Shown here: piece after piece, positions 51,242 to 60,309 of the stretch
Layout: each line of letters opens with the position of its first letter
Position numbering within the stretch: position 1 is the stretch's first letter
Origin: Sandaracinaceae bacterium
GTDB taxonomy: Bacteria; Myxococcota_A; Polyangia; Polyangiales; Houyiibacteriaceae
Direction of reading: 5' to 3'
Assembly: GCA_020633075.1 (NCBI GenBank)
Contig: JACKEI010000002.1
Span: 1,116,001-1,180,000 of the forward strand
DNA length: 64,000 nucleotides
Made by a program: the position numbers and the translations under genes
The notes under the pieces: model-generated
The model's input: only the letters and a program-made list of their open reading frames with translations
Told to the model about the DNA's origin: nothing
The model's database searches: none

Positions 51242-52669
51242 CTACCGGTCGCCGCCCGCCTCCACGCGCGCGTGGGTTCGCAGCGGCGCCGTGGCAGGGG
51301 CCGGCAGGATGTACGTCGCCGGCGTGATCCCGTCCTCGATGGCTGCGAGGTTCGCGTCGGGATCGATCAGCCGCGCGATGGGTCGCCCGTTGAGGGAGAC
51401 GAAGGCGTCCGCGCGCACCTCGACGTCCCGGTACCCCTCCGCGCGGTAGTCCGCCGCGATGCGGTGGGCCAGCTGCAGGATCAGGTCCGGCTGCCCCGAC
51501 ATCTCGCGCTCTTGCAGCGAGTTCAAGTAGCGGCACGGCTCGACCAGCTGCTCGTTCACGAAGTCCGGCGAGCGCACTCGGTAGGTCACCGAGCCGGTCT
51601 TGCTGCGCACCATCACGCGAAAGGAGTAGCGCATGCCCTGCTCGTGCCAGAGCACGTCGCCGCCGTAGGCGTGCGTGCGCAGCGGGAGCAGGACCTGGAC
51701 GAGCCCGTACAGTCCGAGCGCGACCGTTGTGAAGGCACCGACCCGAGGCGGGCTCGCGTTGGTGTCCGGGAGCGAGCCCGTCTCCGCGTCGGCTGCGGGA
51801 GCCTCCGGGAGCCACCACCCAAAGCGCGCCGCGAGCCGCCGCGGCCACGCCGGGTCGAAGAAGATGGGGGCCGACAGCACCATGAGGAACGGAAACACAC
51901 CGATGTGGAACAGCACGTGCGTGAGCGCGTGGAACACGATCACCACCACGTAGGCGTAGGGGCGCGTACGCGGCAGCAGCAGCCAGGCGACGATGGTCGT
52001 GTCGAACAAGAAGCCGGCCCAGCTCATGACCAAGGGGACGTACGGCAGAGCGAAGAGAGGGCCCAGGAGGGGCGTCTCGAGCCGCGCCGCGAGCCAGATG
52101 CCGAGCGGCTGTCCGTGCAGCAACCAGTCCGGTTGCGCCTTGGCCAGCCCCGCGAACACGTACACCACCCCGACCTGGAAGCGCAGCAGGTACATGCACC
52201 ACGCCGGGATCGTGGCGCTCCGCAGCCCAGGACGGAGACGCGCGTCCAGGGAGCAGGTGCGATGCGCCGGAATCACCGAGAAGAGCAGCGCCAGCAGCGC
52301 GGCCTGGTAGTAGTGGTTCAGGTAGTTGCTGACGTCGCACAGCTCCACGTAGACGAAGCTGAGCAGGAACACCGGAGCGGCCACGCGGTAGAAGAGCCCG
52401 ACGCAGGCGAGCGCAGCCGACACGGCCATGATCCCGTGCAGCGCCAGCATGGCCGTGGGGCTCAGCACCTCGACCGCGCTCGCGCCCCAGTAGTGAAAGA
52501 AGAACGTGGGCTGCACGAAGCAGCGCTCCACCCATCCCGCCGCGACGAAGCGCACGGACGACGCGCACATCAGCCCGAAGAAGAACACGCGAAAGACCGC
52601 CACCGAGGAGGCGTCCACGCCTTCTGCGAGGCGCTCGCGGAGGCGCGTGAGGGCGGCGGAGAGAGACAT
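51242..52669 (-). CDS. HTTM membrane protein, vitamin K-dependent gamma-carboxylase-like
   Basis: A 475-residue protein. The N-terminal ~300 residues are about eight hydrophobic helices of the HTTM type, with the characteristic VELCDVSNYLNHYYQAAL, which aligns with the SYLNHYY region of vertebrate GGCX. The rest is a soluble domain with a C-terminal half (FRVMVRSKTGSVTYRVRSPDF) as in carboxylase homologues. Bacterial HTTM proteins have no proven reaction; some sit in iron-regulated gene sets. A candidate Fur box lies 71-85 bases upstream, so iron control is plausible here. ATG 52669 has only a weak Shine-Dalgarno. Confidence 0.85.
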   Translation of the reverse strand: MSLSAALTRLRERLAEGVDASSVAVFRVFFFGLMCASSVRFVAAGWVERCFVQPTFFFHYWGASAVEVLSPTAMLALHGIMAVSAALACVGLFYRVAAPVFLLSFVYVELCDVSNYLNHYYQAALLALLFSVIPAHRTCSLDARLRPGLRSATIPAWCMYLLRFQVGVVYVFAGLAKAQPDWLLHGQPLGIWLAARLETPLLGPLFALPYVPLVMSWAGFLFDTTIVAWLLLPRTRPYAYVVVIVFHALTHVLFHIGVFPFLMVLSAPIFFDPAWPRRLAARFGWWLPEAPAADAETGSLPDTNASPPRVGAFTTVALGLYGLVQVLLPLRTHAYGGDVLWHEQGMRYSFRVMVRSKTGSVTYRVRSPDFVNEQLVEPCRYLNSLQEREMSGQPDLILQLAHRIAADYRAEGYRDVEVRADAFVSLNGRPIARLIDPDANLAAIEDGITPATYILPAPATAPLRTHARVEAGGDR

Positions 52670-52725
52670 GGTCAGGAGCGGAGTGCGCCCGCGCGCTCCA
52701 CGAGGTCGAGGCCCACGCGCCAGCC

Positions 52726-52755
52726 GGTATCAGTGAGTTTGACTTTCATTCTCAA
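52726..52755 (-). promoter_or_regulatory. Candidate promoter with overlapping Fur box for the HTTM gene
   Basis: On the minus strand, TGAGAATGAAAGTCA at 52,740-52,754 matches 10 of 14 informative positions of the 7-1-7 Fur consensus TGATAATnATTATCA, and is extended to TTGA...TCAA at the ends. TTGAGA (-35-like, five of six matches) and GATACC (-10-like, three of six) are 18 bases apart, so the box would overlap the -35 element as a repressor site should. It stands out as an AT-rich island in GC-rich sequence. Confidence 0.45.
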
Positions 52756-52844
52756 TAACTAGTGGTGCGCTGCCGACGGGTCAAGCGCAGGGCCATGGTG
52801 ACTCTGACCTTGCGACGCCGGCTGATCCAAGGCTTCATCGCACC

Positions 52845-54053
52845 ATGGTCAACCCGCCCGTCGAGCAGGTCGATGTCTGGATCGTCGGCTTCGATGTCCC
52901 AGCCGCGACCGCCACGAGCGGGATCGCGACCGTGTTCGGGGTCGACGTGGAGCGCGCCGCCGCGCTGGTGGCTTCCGTTCCGCGGGGCGTGAGACGCGGG
53001 ATCGACCGGAGCGCCGCGGCGGACACGGTCGCCGCGCTCACCTCCATCGGGGCCCGGGTCGAGGTGCTGCCGTTCGGTCAGAAGCCCGTGAGCGTTCCCC
53101 CACCCCCCCGGCCGCGTGTGGCGCTCAAGCGCGCGCCCGCCAACGCAGCGTGGCTCGAGGACGAGCCGGCGTACGGTGTCGGCTCCAGCGCCTACGTGCC
53201 CTTTGGCTCGCCTCACGGTTCAGCCGTTTCGGCCGAAAGGGACGTCGAAGCGGACCTCGATGCGTACGCGACACCCGCTATCGCGCAGGCCGGGGCCGAC
53301 GATCTCGCGTCCGCCGCAGAGCCGTGGGACGCGGACGACGACTTCTTCGGTGACGACCTCCAGCTTGGTTCCTTGATCCCGGCTCCGGCGCCCGAAGCCG
53401 TCGAGGAGCTCCAGCTCGAGCTCGCGCGCTTGCCGAAGGTGCAGCCCACGCGACCGAACCCGCGGCCCCTCGACCAGCCGATCGCGCCGGCTACCGCCGC
53501 AGCCCCAGCGCACGGAGCGACACGTGGCCACGCCGCGCAGGCCATGATGGCGGGTCGGCCAGACCCTGCTGCCGCGTCCGCGGGCGGCAACCGGACCCTC
53601 CTCGCCGTCGCAATTGGCGCCACGCTCCTCTGCGTCGCTCTCTTGATCGGGCGTTGGGTGTTGGGAGAGGACGCGGCTGGGGAGGTGGCGCCCAGCGCGT
53701 CCGGGGACGCGCAGGCGGGCCCGAGCGACGCTGACCTGATGGCCGCTTGCGCAGGGCACCAGCTGGTGGACGCACGCACGTGGCTCCACCTGGGCGAGCT
53801 GAATCGCTTCGGTGACCTGGACCCTGCGGCGACGCGCGCGCTCTTCGCGCGACTGACGACGTCGGGCGCGATCACCGCGAGCGTGGGGGTCGAGAGCGAG
53901 TCGTCCTCCCGCGCCGCGTACCTCCTGCTGCAGCACACTCCCTTCCACGTGGACGCGCTCTTGCAGGCTGCGACCTCCGACGCGTCGGTGTCGCCCGCGT
54001 GTGTGCAGGTGAGCCCACGCTACATGCTGCTCGACTTCTCGGCGTGCCCCTGA
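52845..54053 (+). CDS. Single-pass membrane protein with L7/L12-CTD-like N-terminal domain
   Basis: A 402-residue protein. Residues about 8-75 (VDVWIVGFDVPAATATSGIATVFGVDVERAAALVASVPRGVRRGIDR..., ending ARVEVLP) follow the pattern of the ribosomal protein L7/L12 C-terminal domain: strand, helix, G-x-x-L/V helix ending in VxSxP, KxG-type turn, helix, strand. A long acidic and Pro/Ala-rich linker leads to one membrane helix near residue 250 (TLLAVAIGATLLCVALLIGRWVLG). The C-terminal ~130 residues are soluble, with Cys that may pair (AACAGHQ, PACVQV, FSACP). It is not a ribosomal protein. Function unknown; the domain may serve as a protein-binding module as in L7/L12. Confidence 0.7.
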   Translation: MVNPPVEQVDVWIVGFDVPAATATSGIATVFGVDVERAAALVASVPRGVRRGIDRSAAADTVAALTSIGARVEVLPFGQKPVSVPPPPRPRVALKRAPANAAWLEDEPAYGVGSSAYVPFGSPHGSAVSAERDVEADLDAYATPAIAQAGADDLASAAEPWDADDDFFGDDLQLGSLIPAPAPEAVEELQLELARLPKVQPTRPNPRPLDQPIAPATAAAPAHGATRGHAAQAMMAGRPDPAAASAGGNRTLLAVAIGATLLCVALLIGRWVLGEDAAGEVAPSASGDAQAGPSDADLMAACAGHQLVDARTWLHLGELNRFGDLDPAATRALFARLTTSGAITASVGVESESSSRAAYLLLQHTPFHVDALLQAATSDASVSPACVQVSPRYMLLDFSACP

Positions 54054-54158
54054 CCCCGTCGAGGGGGCTGTCAGCCTGGAGCCCCCGGCGTCGGCACCGG
54101 CTCAGCCCGCGCCTGTGACGTTGATTCGGCTTGGGGACACGCGTACGCTCGAACCGTC

Positions 54159-55754
54159 ATGTCCCAGGCTGGATCGCGCGAGGAGGAGGTCGAAGGGACG
54201 GGCGAACACCCGGTCATGGTGCGGAGCGCCGCCGCCATCGTCGTGCTCGACACCGCAGGCCAGTGCCTCTTCGTGGGCGGTGGCGACCCCGCTACGACGA
54301 CCGGCCTAGAAGCCTCTTGGCTGGAAGAGCTCCCCTCAGGAGAGGCCGCACGCGTTCGCTCGGCCCTCGCCGCGGCGATCGAGAACGGGGCCGCTTCAGC
54401 GCGCCTGCAGCTCTCGCCGGGCGCCGCCCGCCGCAACGTCAGCCTCACGTCTCTCATGGCCTCGGACGGGCGGCGGGCCGTGTGCGTCTTCGCGGCCGTG
54501 CACACCGCGGCCGAGTCTGCGCGCGACCTGTTCCTCGACAAGGTACAGGACCTCCTGTCGTCCAAGACGGGGGCCCTGGCGGTCGCGGTGGTCGACCTCC
54601 CCGAGTTCCGCCGCGTCGTCTCCGGGCTCGGCATGTCGGGCGCCGACGCCCTGCTGGATGCCGTCCACGAGCGCATCGTGTCGACGCTCGGGGAACGAGC
54701 CATCGTGCATCGCATCGGCCCGTCCGAGTTTGGCCTGCTCATTCCGAACGCGGACGACGAAGAGCTCGTGCAGGCGTGGATGGAGGACCTGCACGAAGAG
54801 ATGCGCGCACCGTATCGCGTACATGGGCGCGACGTGGCTCTGCGCAACGCGGTGGGGCTCGCCAGCACCCGGCGAGGCTATACCGATGCAGGTCCGCTAC
54901 TGAGCGACGCCGAGACGGCGGCCCTCCACGCAAACGTCCGCGACGCCTCCGGCGCGGCGGTCTTTCGGACGGCCATCCGCGAGGAGGACCGCCGGGTCAT
55001 CGAGGTGGCAGGGGCCCTGCGGGGCGCGGTCCAACGCGGCGAGATGCACCTCGTGTATCAGCCCATCCTCACGCTGCGCGACCAGAGCATCGTGGGCTTC
55101 GAGGCCCTGCTGCGCTGGCAGAGCCCGCGCTTGGGCCCCGTGGGCCCGGACGAGTTCATCCCCATCGCGGAGAAGATAGGGTGGGTCAGCGAGCTGGACA
55201 CCTGGGTCATGCGCGCCGCGTGCTCCTGGGCCGCAGCGGCGCAGGGGGACTTCAGCATGAGCGTCAACGTGTCTGCGCGTTGGTCCGACGACACCGCCCT
55301 GGTCACCCACGTCGCGGCCACGCTCGCCGAGACCGGCTTCCCCGCCAGCCGCCTCCGCATCGAGCTCACCGAGACCGCCCTGGCGCGCGACGCCGTCACG
55401 AGCGGGGCCGTCCTGCGCGGCCTGCGCGACGTCGGTGTGTCGCTCGCCATGGACGACTTCGGCACCGGTTACTCGTCGCTGCGCACCCTGGCCGACCTCC
55501 CGCTCGACGTGCTCAAGATCGACCGCAGCTTCGTGCAGCCGCTCGAGACCGACGAGCGCGCGCGAGACATCGTCCGTGCGGTCATCGCGATGGGGCAGTT
55601 CCTGCGGATGCAGATCGTCGCCGAGGGGATCGAGACGGATGGCCAGCGCGAGATGCTCACCGAGATGGGCTGCGACTTCGGCCAGGGGTACTTCTTCGAT
55701 CGCCCGCTCGCGCCCGAGGACGCGCTCACCCGGCTGACGACGAGCACCCGCTGA
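54159..55754 (+). CDS. EAL phosphodiesterase with degenerate GGDEF and N-terminal PAS-like region
   Basis: A 531-residue protein. Residues 20-120 are PAS-like (AAAIVVLDTAGQCLFVGGG). The GGDEF domain at about 125-265 is recognisable (LAVAVVDLPEFRRVVSGLGMSGAD) but its signature reads IGPSEF instead of GGDEF, so no cyclase activity is expected. The EAL domain is complete: FEALLRW, NVSARW, ELTET, MDDFGTGYSSL, IDRSFV, VAEGIET and the Gln near GQGYFFDRPL. It should hydrolyse c-di-GMP, possibly with the degenerate GGDEF as GTP-sensing allosteric domain (known for some dual proteins). No membrane anchor or signal peptide. ATG at 54159. Confidence 0.93.
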   Translation: MSQAGSREEEVEGTGEHPVMVRSAAAIVVLDTAGQCLFVGGGDPATTTGLEASWLEELPSGEAARVRSALAAAIENGAASARLQLSPGAARRNVSLTSLMASDGRRAVCVFAAVHTAAESARDLFLDKVQDLLSSKTGALAVAVVDLPEFRRVVSGLGMSGADALLDAVHERIVSTLGERAIVHRIGPSEFGLLIPNADDEELVQAWMEDLHEEMRAPYRVHGRDVALRNAVGLASTRRGYTDAGPLLSDAETAALHANVRDASGAAVFRTAIREEDRRVIEVAGALRGAVQRGEMHLVYQPILTLRDQSIVGFEALLRWQSPRLGPVGPDEFIPIAEKIGWVSELDTWVMRAACSWAAAAQGDFSMSVNVSARWSDDTALVTHVAATLAETGFPASRLRIELTETALARDAVTSGAVLRGLRDVGVSLAMDDFGTGYSSLRTLADLPLDVLKIDRSFVQPLETDERARDIVRAVIAMGQFLRMQIVAEGIETDGQREMLTEMGCDFGQGYFFDRPLAPEDALTRLTTSTR

Positions 55755-55836
55755 CGTGTCCAGCTGGCCACGTGGCTGCACGTGAGCGCCCGCGCGACCG
55801 AGGCGCGTCGCCCGTCCGCGACCGCTCGCGTCGCCG

Positions 55837-58347
55837 CTACTTCGTGCGAGTCAACATCGCGCGCACCTGGGCGCCCGCCTGGCCGTCGCCGAGCTCGGCC
55901 TGCAGCGTGTCGATGCGCTCCACCGCGCGCTGCAGCAGGTGGCGAGGAGGCCCGTGCGAGAGCAGATCCGACGCCAGCTTGCGGGCCTCGAGCGGCCGGC
56001 CGCTCGCGATGAGGTAGAGCACCAGCTCCAGGGTCAGAGCGGGGTGCTCGTGCGCCTCGCCGGCTGCCGCGTCCAGCCGCGCCCGCGTGAGGTCCTCCGC
56101 GCAGCGGAGGTCCGTCGACGCGTCCCCCGCTTCGCCCCGTGCGCGATGCACGAGCGCCCGCTCGAGGTAGAGGTTGGCCTCGCCCGGGAAGCGCGCGATG
56201 GCCTCGCTGGCGTGCCGCAGCGCATCCTCGGAGCGCGCGAGGCGACGCAGCAGTGAGATGCGCGCGGCGTGTGCCTCGAGCGAGGCCGGTTGCTGTTCGA
56301 GCGCCGCTTCGGCGTCAGCCAGCGCGGCCTCCAGGTTGGCTCGGTCCGCGCTCTCCGCGTACACGCGCGCGCGCCCCAGTAGGGCCTCCACGCACGCCGG
56401 GTCGTGGTCGAGCGCGCGATGTAGGTCCAGCAGCGCTTGCGCTCGATCTCCGCGTCGCCGCCAGACCTCCGCCCGCTGCGCGAGGAGCGACGGCTCGTCG
56501 CCCTGCTGACCGACCGCCTCGTCGTAGGCGTCCATGGCGAGATCCAGCTCCCCCAGCTCCAGCCACGTCTCGGCGCGCGCGCTGGCGAGCGCGGGCAGGT
56601 CAGGGTCCAGCGTCGCGGCGGCCGTCAGGTCGTCCAGGGCGTCGCTCAGGCGACCGAGCGCGCGCAGCGAGAGCGCGCGGCCGATCAGGGAGAGCGCGTC
56701 TCCGGGGTCCCGCTCGATGGCGCGCGTGTAGTCCGCGATGGCCTCTTGGTGGCGATCGAGCGCGCGCAGGCTGTCCCCGCGACGGGCCAGGGCCACACCG
56801 CCGTGCGTGCCGTGCCCCACCAGCCGCGCGTAGGCAGCCTCTGCCTCGCCATGGCGCCCGAGGGACCAGAGCGCGTTGGCGCGCCCCATCAGGCTGTCGC
56901 CGTGGTCGGGCTTGATGGCCAGCGCGGCGTCGAAGTCCGCGAGCGCCGGCTCCAGCTCGTCCACGGCCATGCGGGACTGCGCGCGCATGCGGTAGAGACG
57001 GGCGGACTTGGGCTGCGCGGCGAGCAAGGGCTCGAGCACCGCGAGCGCGTCCTCGTGCCTCTCGAGCTGCTGCAGGCAGCGAGCGCGCCCTTCATGCGCC
57101 CAGGGGTAGTCCGGTTGCAGCTGCACCGCGCGCTCGAAGTCTGCGAGGGCGCTCTCCGGATCTCCCATCATGAAGCGCGTCTCCCCACGAGACGCGACCG
57201 CCCACGCGTAGTCCGGCTTGAGGTCGATGGCGCGCTCGAAGCCCGCGATGGCCTCTTGGAAGCGATGGAGCAGGCGCAGCGTGTCCGCTCGGTGCGAGAT
57301 GGCCCACGAGTCCTGCGGGTTCCGCTGGAGGAGCCGCTCGAAGTCGAAGAGGGCGGCGTCGTAGCGGCGCAGCTCCACGTAGGTCTCGGCGCGTCGACCG
57401 ATGGCAAACGGGTTGTTCCCGTCGAGCGCGATGGAGCGGTCGAGGTCGACCAGAGCCGCGTCGTAGCGCCCCATCTCGAAGAGCACCATGCCGCGGTTGG
57501 CGAGCGCCCAGGCGTAGTTGGGGTCCAGGCGCACGGCCTGTGACAGGTCCGCCCAGGCCTCCTCGAGGCGCCGCATGGAGCGGTAGCTGGCGCCGCGGCT
57601 GCCCCACGACCAGGCGTTGGCGGGGTCCAGCGCGATGGCGCTGCTCAGGTCGGCGATGGCGCGCTTGTGGTCGCTCGCCAGCCGGTGCAGCTCCCCACGC
57701 TGGGCCAACGCCCACGGGAACTCGGGCTTCAGTCGGATGGCCTCGTCGAGGTCACGCAGCGCCTCGGCGCGTCGCTCCGACTGCGCGTGGCACTTGCCGC
57801 GGCTGGCCAGCACCCACGAGAGCTTGGGGTTGAGCAGCAGCGCCGCGTCGAAGTCGGTGATGGCTTCCTCGAAGCGCCCTGCCAGCCGCTTGGCCTCGCC
57901 TCGCGATGCCAGGGCCGACACGTGCTGCGGGTCCAGCTCGAGGGCGGCGCTCAGGTCCGCGATGGCCGCGTCGTACTGCCCACCGTCCATGTGGATCTCT
58001 CCGCGCCGGTAGAGCGCCCAGACGTAGCGGGGGTCGAGCTCCAGCGCGACGCCGAGGTCGCTGATCGCCATGGCGCGGTCGCCCATGCGATGGTGGGTGT
58101 CGCCACGCGAGGCCAGCGCGAACGCGTAGCGGGGGTCCAGTCGGATGGCCGTGTTGAGCGCGCCCAGAGCGTCGCCATAGCGGCCCAAGCGCCTGAGCGC
58201 CTCGCCGCGACGCCCGTGCGCCTCCGCGAGGTTCGGGGCGATCTGGATGGCGCGCTGCAGCTCCACCAGGGCTTCTTCGTTGCGGCCGTCCTGCAGCGCC
58301 TTGCGCGCGCGATGCATCAGGTCGTCGATGGACTCGCTGTCCGACAT
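55837..58347 (-). CDS. Large tetratricopeptide-repeat protein (about 24 TPRs)
   Basis: An 836-residue protein made almost only of TPR motifs, each 34 residues with the pattern W-LG/Y-G-Y-A/F/A-P. Recurrent phrases such as AIADLSAALELDPQHVSALASRG and the near-identical A-R-G-x-x-x-R/H show about 24 repeats. Repeat conservation is strong across the middle (AEAL.DLD.AI.LKP..PWAL..RG) and weaker at the C-terminus. There is no signal peptide or membrane helix. TPR solenoids act as scaffolds for protein partners; the partner is not evident. It is divergent from the DUF4920 gene with about 85 bases between starts, and convergent with the EAL gene. Confidence 0.93.
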   Translation of the reverse strand: MSDSESIDDLMHRARKALQDGRNEEALVELQRAIQIAPNLAEAHGRRGEALRRLGRYGDALGALNTAIRLDPRYAFALASRGDTHHRMGDRAMAISDLGVALELDPRYVWALYRRGEIHMDGGQYDAAIADLSAALELDPQHVSALASRGEAKRLAGRFEEAITDFDAALLLNPKLSWVLASRGKCHAQSERRAEALRDLDEAIRLKPEFPWALAQRGELHRLASDHKRAIADLSSAIALDPANAWSWGSRGASYRSMRRLEEAWADLSQAVRLDPNYAWALANRGMVLFEMGRYDAALVDLDRSIALDGNNPFAIGRRAETYVELRRYDAALFDFERLLQRNPQDSWAISHRADTLRLLHRFQEAIAGFERAIDLKPDYAWAVASRGETRFMMGDPESALADFERAVQLQPDYPWAHEGRARCLQQLERHEDALAVLEPLLAAQPKSARLYRMRAQSRMAVDELEPALADFDAALAIKPDHGDSLMGRANALWSLGRHGEAEAAYARLVGHGTHGGVALARRGDSLRALDRHQEAIADYTRAIERDPGDALSLIGRALSLRALGRLSDALDDLTAAATLDPDLPALASARAETWLELGELDLAMDAYDEAVGQQGDEPSLLAQRAEVWRRRGDRAQALLDLHRALDHDPACVEALLGRARVYAESADRANLEAALADAEAALEQQPASLEAHAARISLLRRLARSEDALRHASEAIARFPGEANLYLERALVHRARGEAGDASTDLRCAEDLTRARLDAAAGEAHEHPALTLELVLYLIASGRPLEARKLASDLLSHGPPRHLLQRAVERIDTLQAELGDGQAGAQVRAMLTRTK

Positions 58348-58433
58348 GGGAGCCCATCTTTACTGCTCTCGCTTCGAAAGACCAGCATCGTCCGCGCTGC
58401 GCGGCCGGACGCGGTCTGGTATCTCTCGTGGAA

Positions 58434-59087
58434 ATGGGTCTCTCAGCCAACTCTCCGGTTCCCTCGCGCGCGCGCTCGCTCGTGCTCCGCTTCCTCCTGC
58501 CCCTCGCGCTGGGCGGGCTCGCCGCGTGCTCGCAGCCCCGCGCATCGAGCGCGGGTGCGGACCCGTCGGCCGTCGCCGCCACACCCGCAGCACAGGCCGC
58601 GGTCGGGCCATCCGTGACGCCAGCCGGCTCCTCCGAGCCTCCGCCGGCCGAGGGGGGTGACGCCCCCGCTGCGGACGCCGCCGGTGAGCGGGCGTTCGGT
58701 GCTCCGCTGGTGGGGGACGCGCCGCCTGTGGCGCTGGCCTTGCTGCTCGACGACCCCGCGCGCTACACGGGGCAGGTCGTGCGCACGGAGGGGGAGATCA
58801 GCGCCGTGTGCCAGCGCATGGGCTGCTGGATGGAGCTGCGCGACGAGCGGCAGCGCGCGGTGCGGGTGCCCATGGCGGGCCACGCCTTCTTCCTGCCGCG
58901 GGATGTCGCCGGTCGGCGGGCGCTCGTGGAGGGGCCGCTGAGCGTTCGGCCGCTTGGCGCAGCCGAGCGGGAGCACCTCGAGGGCGAGGGCGCGGCCGCG
59001 ACGGATGTGGCCCTGGAGCTCAGCGCCACCAGCGTGGTGGTGCGCGCCCCTTTGCCCTCGCCCTCCGAAGCGGACGCGACCGAGTAG
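58434..59087 (+). CDS. DUF4920-domain lipoprotein
   Basis: A 217-residue predicted lipoprotein. Basic N-region (SRARSLVLRF), hydrophobic stretch and lipobox LAAC, then a low-complexity Ala/Pro/Ser linker. The domain begins FGAPLVG and contains TGQVVRTEGEISAVCQRMGCWMELRDE, the conserved metal-site-like C-x4-GCWM of DUF4920, followed by VRVPMAGHAFFLPRDVAG. Members resemble OB-fold proteins with a Cys pair and possibly bind metal or haem in the periplasm; no role is established. ATG 58434 is chosen, but the GTG at 58428 is in frame and equally possible. Confidence 0.8.
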   Translation: MGLSANSPVPSRARSLVLRFLLPLALGGLAACSQPRASSAGADPSAVAATPAAQAAVGPSVTPAGSSEPPPAEGGDAPAADAAGERAFGAPLVGDAPPVALALLLDDPARYTGQVVRTEGEISAVCQRMGCWMELRDERQRAVRVPMAGHAFFLPRDVAGRRALVEGPLSVRPLGAAEREHLEGEGAAATDVALELSATSVVVRAPLPSPSEADATE

Positions 59088-59153
59088 GCCGGACGGCGTC
59101 TGCCACGGGGGCGTGCGGGCCGGGCGCGCGAGGGCGCCGCGACGGGGCTCGCG

Positions 59154-60305
59154 TCAGCGGCTGCGCTGGGTTGCGCTGGCGACGACGTGCTGCCCGCCGT
59201 GGTTGCTCTCGAAGACGCGCTCGAGGCTGAGCCCTAAATCGCGCGCTCGGGCCGGCGGTGTGAGGAAGGCCGCGCGCGAGCCCGGCGGGAGCTCCTTCAC
59301 CAGCGTGCCAAGGCGCTGGTAGAGGTTCAGGAGCGTGCGCGCGTCACCAACTCGCAGCCCGTACGGCGGGTTGCTCACGACCACCCGCGGGCCGAGCTCG
59401 GCGCGCGTGAACACGGGGGCGTTGGTCAGCGCGGCGACCTCGAAGTGGATCATGTTTGCGACCCCGGCGCGCGCGGCGTTGTCGCGCGCCGACTCGATCA
59501 CCCCGGCGTCGCGGTCGGAGCCGAACAGGCGTAGTGCGGCTCCCGAGCGCACGGCGTTGGTCAGCCGCTCGCGCGCCGTGGCGAGGGCAGCGGGCTGGTG
59601 GCAGGGGGCGGCTTCGAACGCGAAGCTGCGCCCAGCACCGGGAGGCCGGCCGGAGCCGAGCAGCGCCGCCTCGATGAGGACCGTGCCGGCGCCGCAGAAG
59701 GGGTCACCCAGAGGGAGGGCACCGTCCCAGCCCGAGGCGACCACCAGCGCGCGGGCCAGGTCCGCGCGGAGCGGGGCCTTCCCGGTCGCCAGCCGGTAGC
59801 CACGGCGGTAGAGGGGTTCGCCGCTCGTGTCCACCGCAACGCGGAAGACGTTCGCCAGCGCGTCGACGTGCACGCGTGTGTGCGCGCCCACACTCTCCAC
59901 GTCGTGCTCGTCCACCTTCGGGAGCCCGAGGGCTTCGGCGATGGCTGTGCGCGTGCGGTCGGCGATGGCCTTGGTGTGGTAGAGGCGGCTGCGGACGCTG
60001 CGGACGCGCACGTCGACCGGCAGCGCTGCCGGGATGAAGGGGCGCCACGCGAGCTGCTTGAGCTTGCGCACGAGCTGCGGGAACTGGGACGCCGAGAACG
60101 AGCCGAGCTCTACGCGCACGGCACTTGCCAGGCCCAGCCCGAGGTTCAGGGTGGCGATGGCGGTGAGCCCCTGCGCGTCGGGGACGCTCAGCAGGACGCC
60201 GTCCGGGCCGACCTCGAGATCCGTCGGCGCGCAGCCGAGCAGGGACTGCACCTCGGCTGCGAGTAGCTTCTCGAGCCCGGGGGCACACGCGATGCGGAGG
60301 TGCAT
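59154..60305 (-). CDS. THUMP-domain RNA methyltransferase (RlmL/YpsC-like)
   Basis: A 383-residue protein. An N-terminal ferredoxin-like/THUMP region (LRIACAPGLEKLLAAEVQSLLG, LPVDVRVRSVRSRLYHTKAI) precedes a UPF0020 methyltransferase core: GEPLYRRGYRLATGKAPLRADLARALVVASGW, PFCGAGTVLIEAALL (SAM binding) and NPPYGLRVGD (N-PP-Y catalytic loop). This is the single-domain relative of RlmL, which makes N2-methylguanosine in 23S rRNA; the exact base is not predictable here. No RlmK half is fused. Its start at ATG 60305 abuts the PrsW-like gene on the same strand, 4 bases after that gene's stop, so the two are one operon. Confidence 0.9.
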   Translation of the reverse strand: MHLRIACAPGLEKLLAAEVQSLLGCAPTDLEVGPDGVLLSVPDAQGLTAIATLNLGLGLASAVRVELGSFSASQFPQLVRKLKQLAWRPFIPAALPVDVRVRSVRSRLYHTKAIADRTRTAIAEALGLPKVDEHDVESVGAHTRVHVDALANVFRVAVDTSGEPLYRRGYRLATGKAPLRADLARALVVASGWDGALPLGDPFCGAGTVLIEAALLGSGRPPGAGRSFAFEAAPCHQPAALATARERLTNAVRSGAALRLFGSDRDAGVIESARDNAARAGVANMIHFEVAALTNAPVFTRAELGPRVVVSNPPYGLRVGDARTLLNLYQRLGTLVKELPPGSRAAFLTPPARARDLGLSLERVFESNHGGQHVVASATQRSR

Positions 60306-60309
60306 GGCG

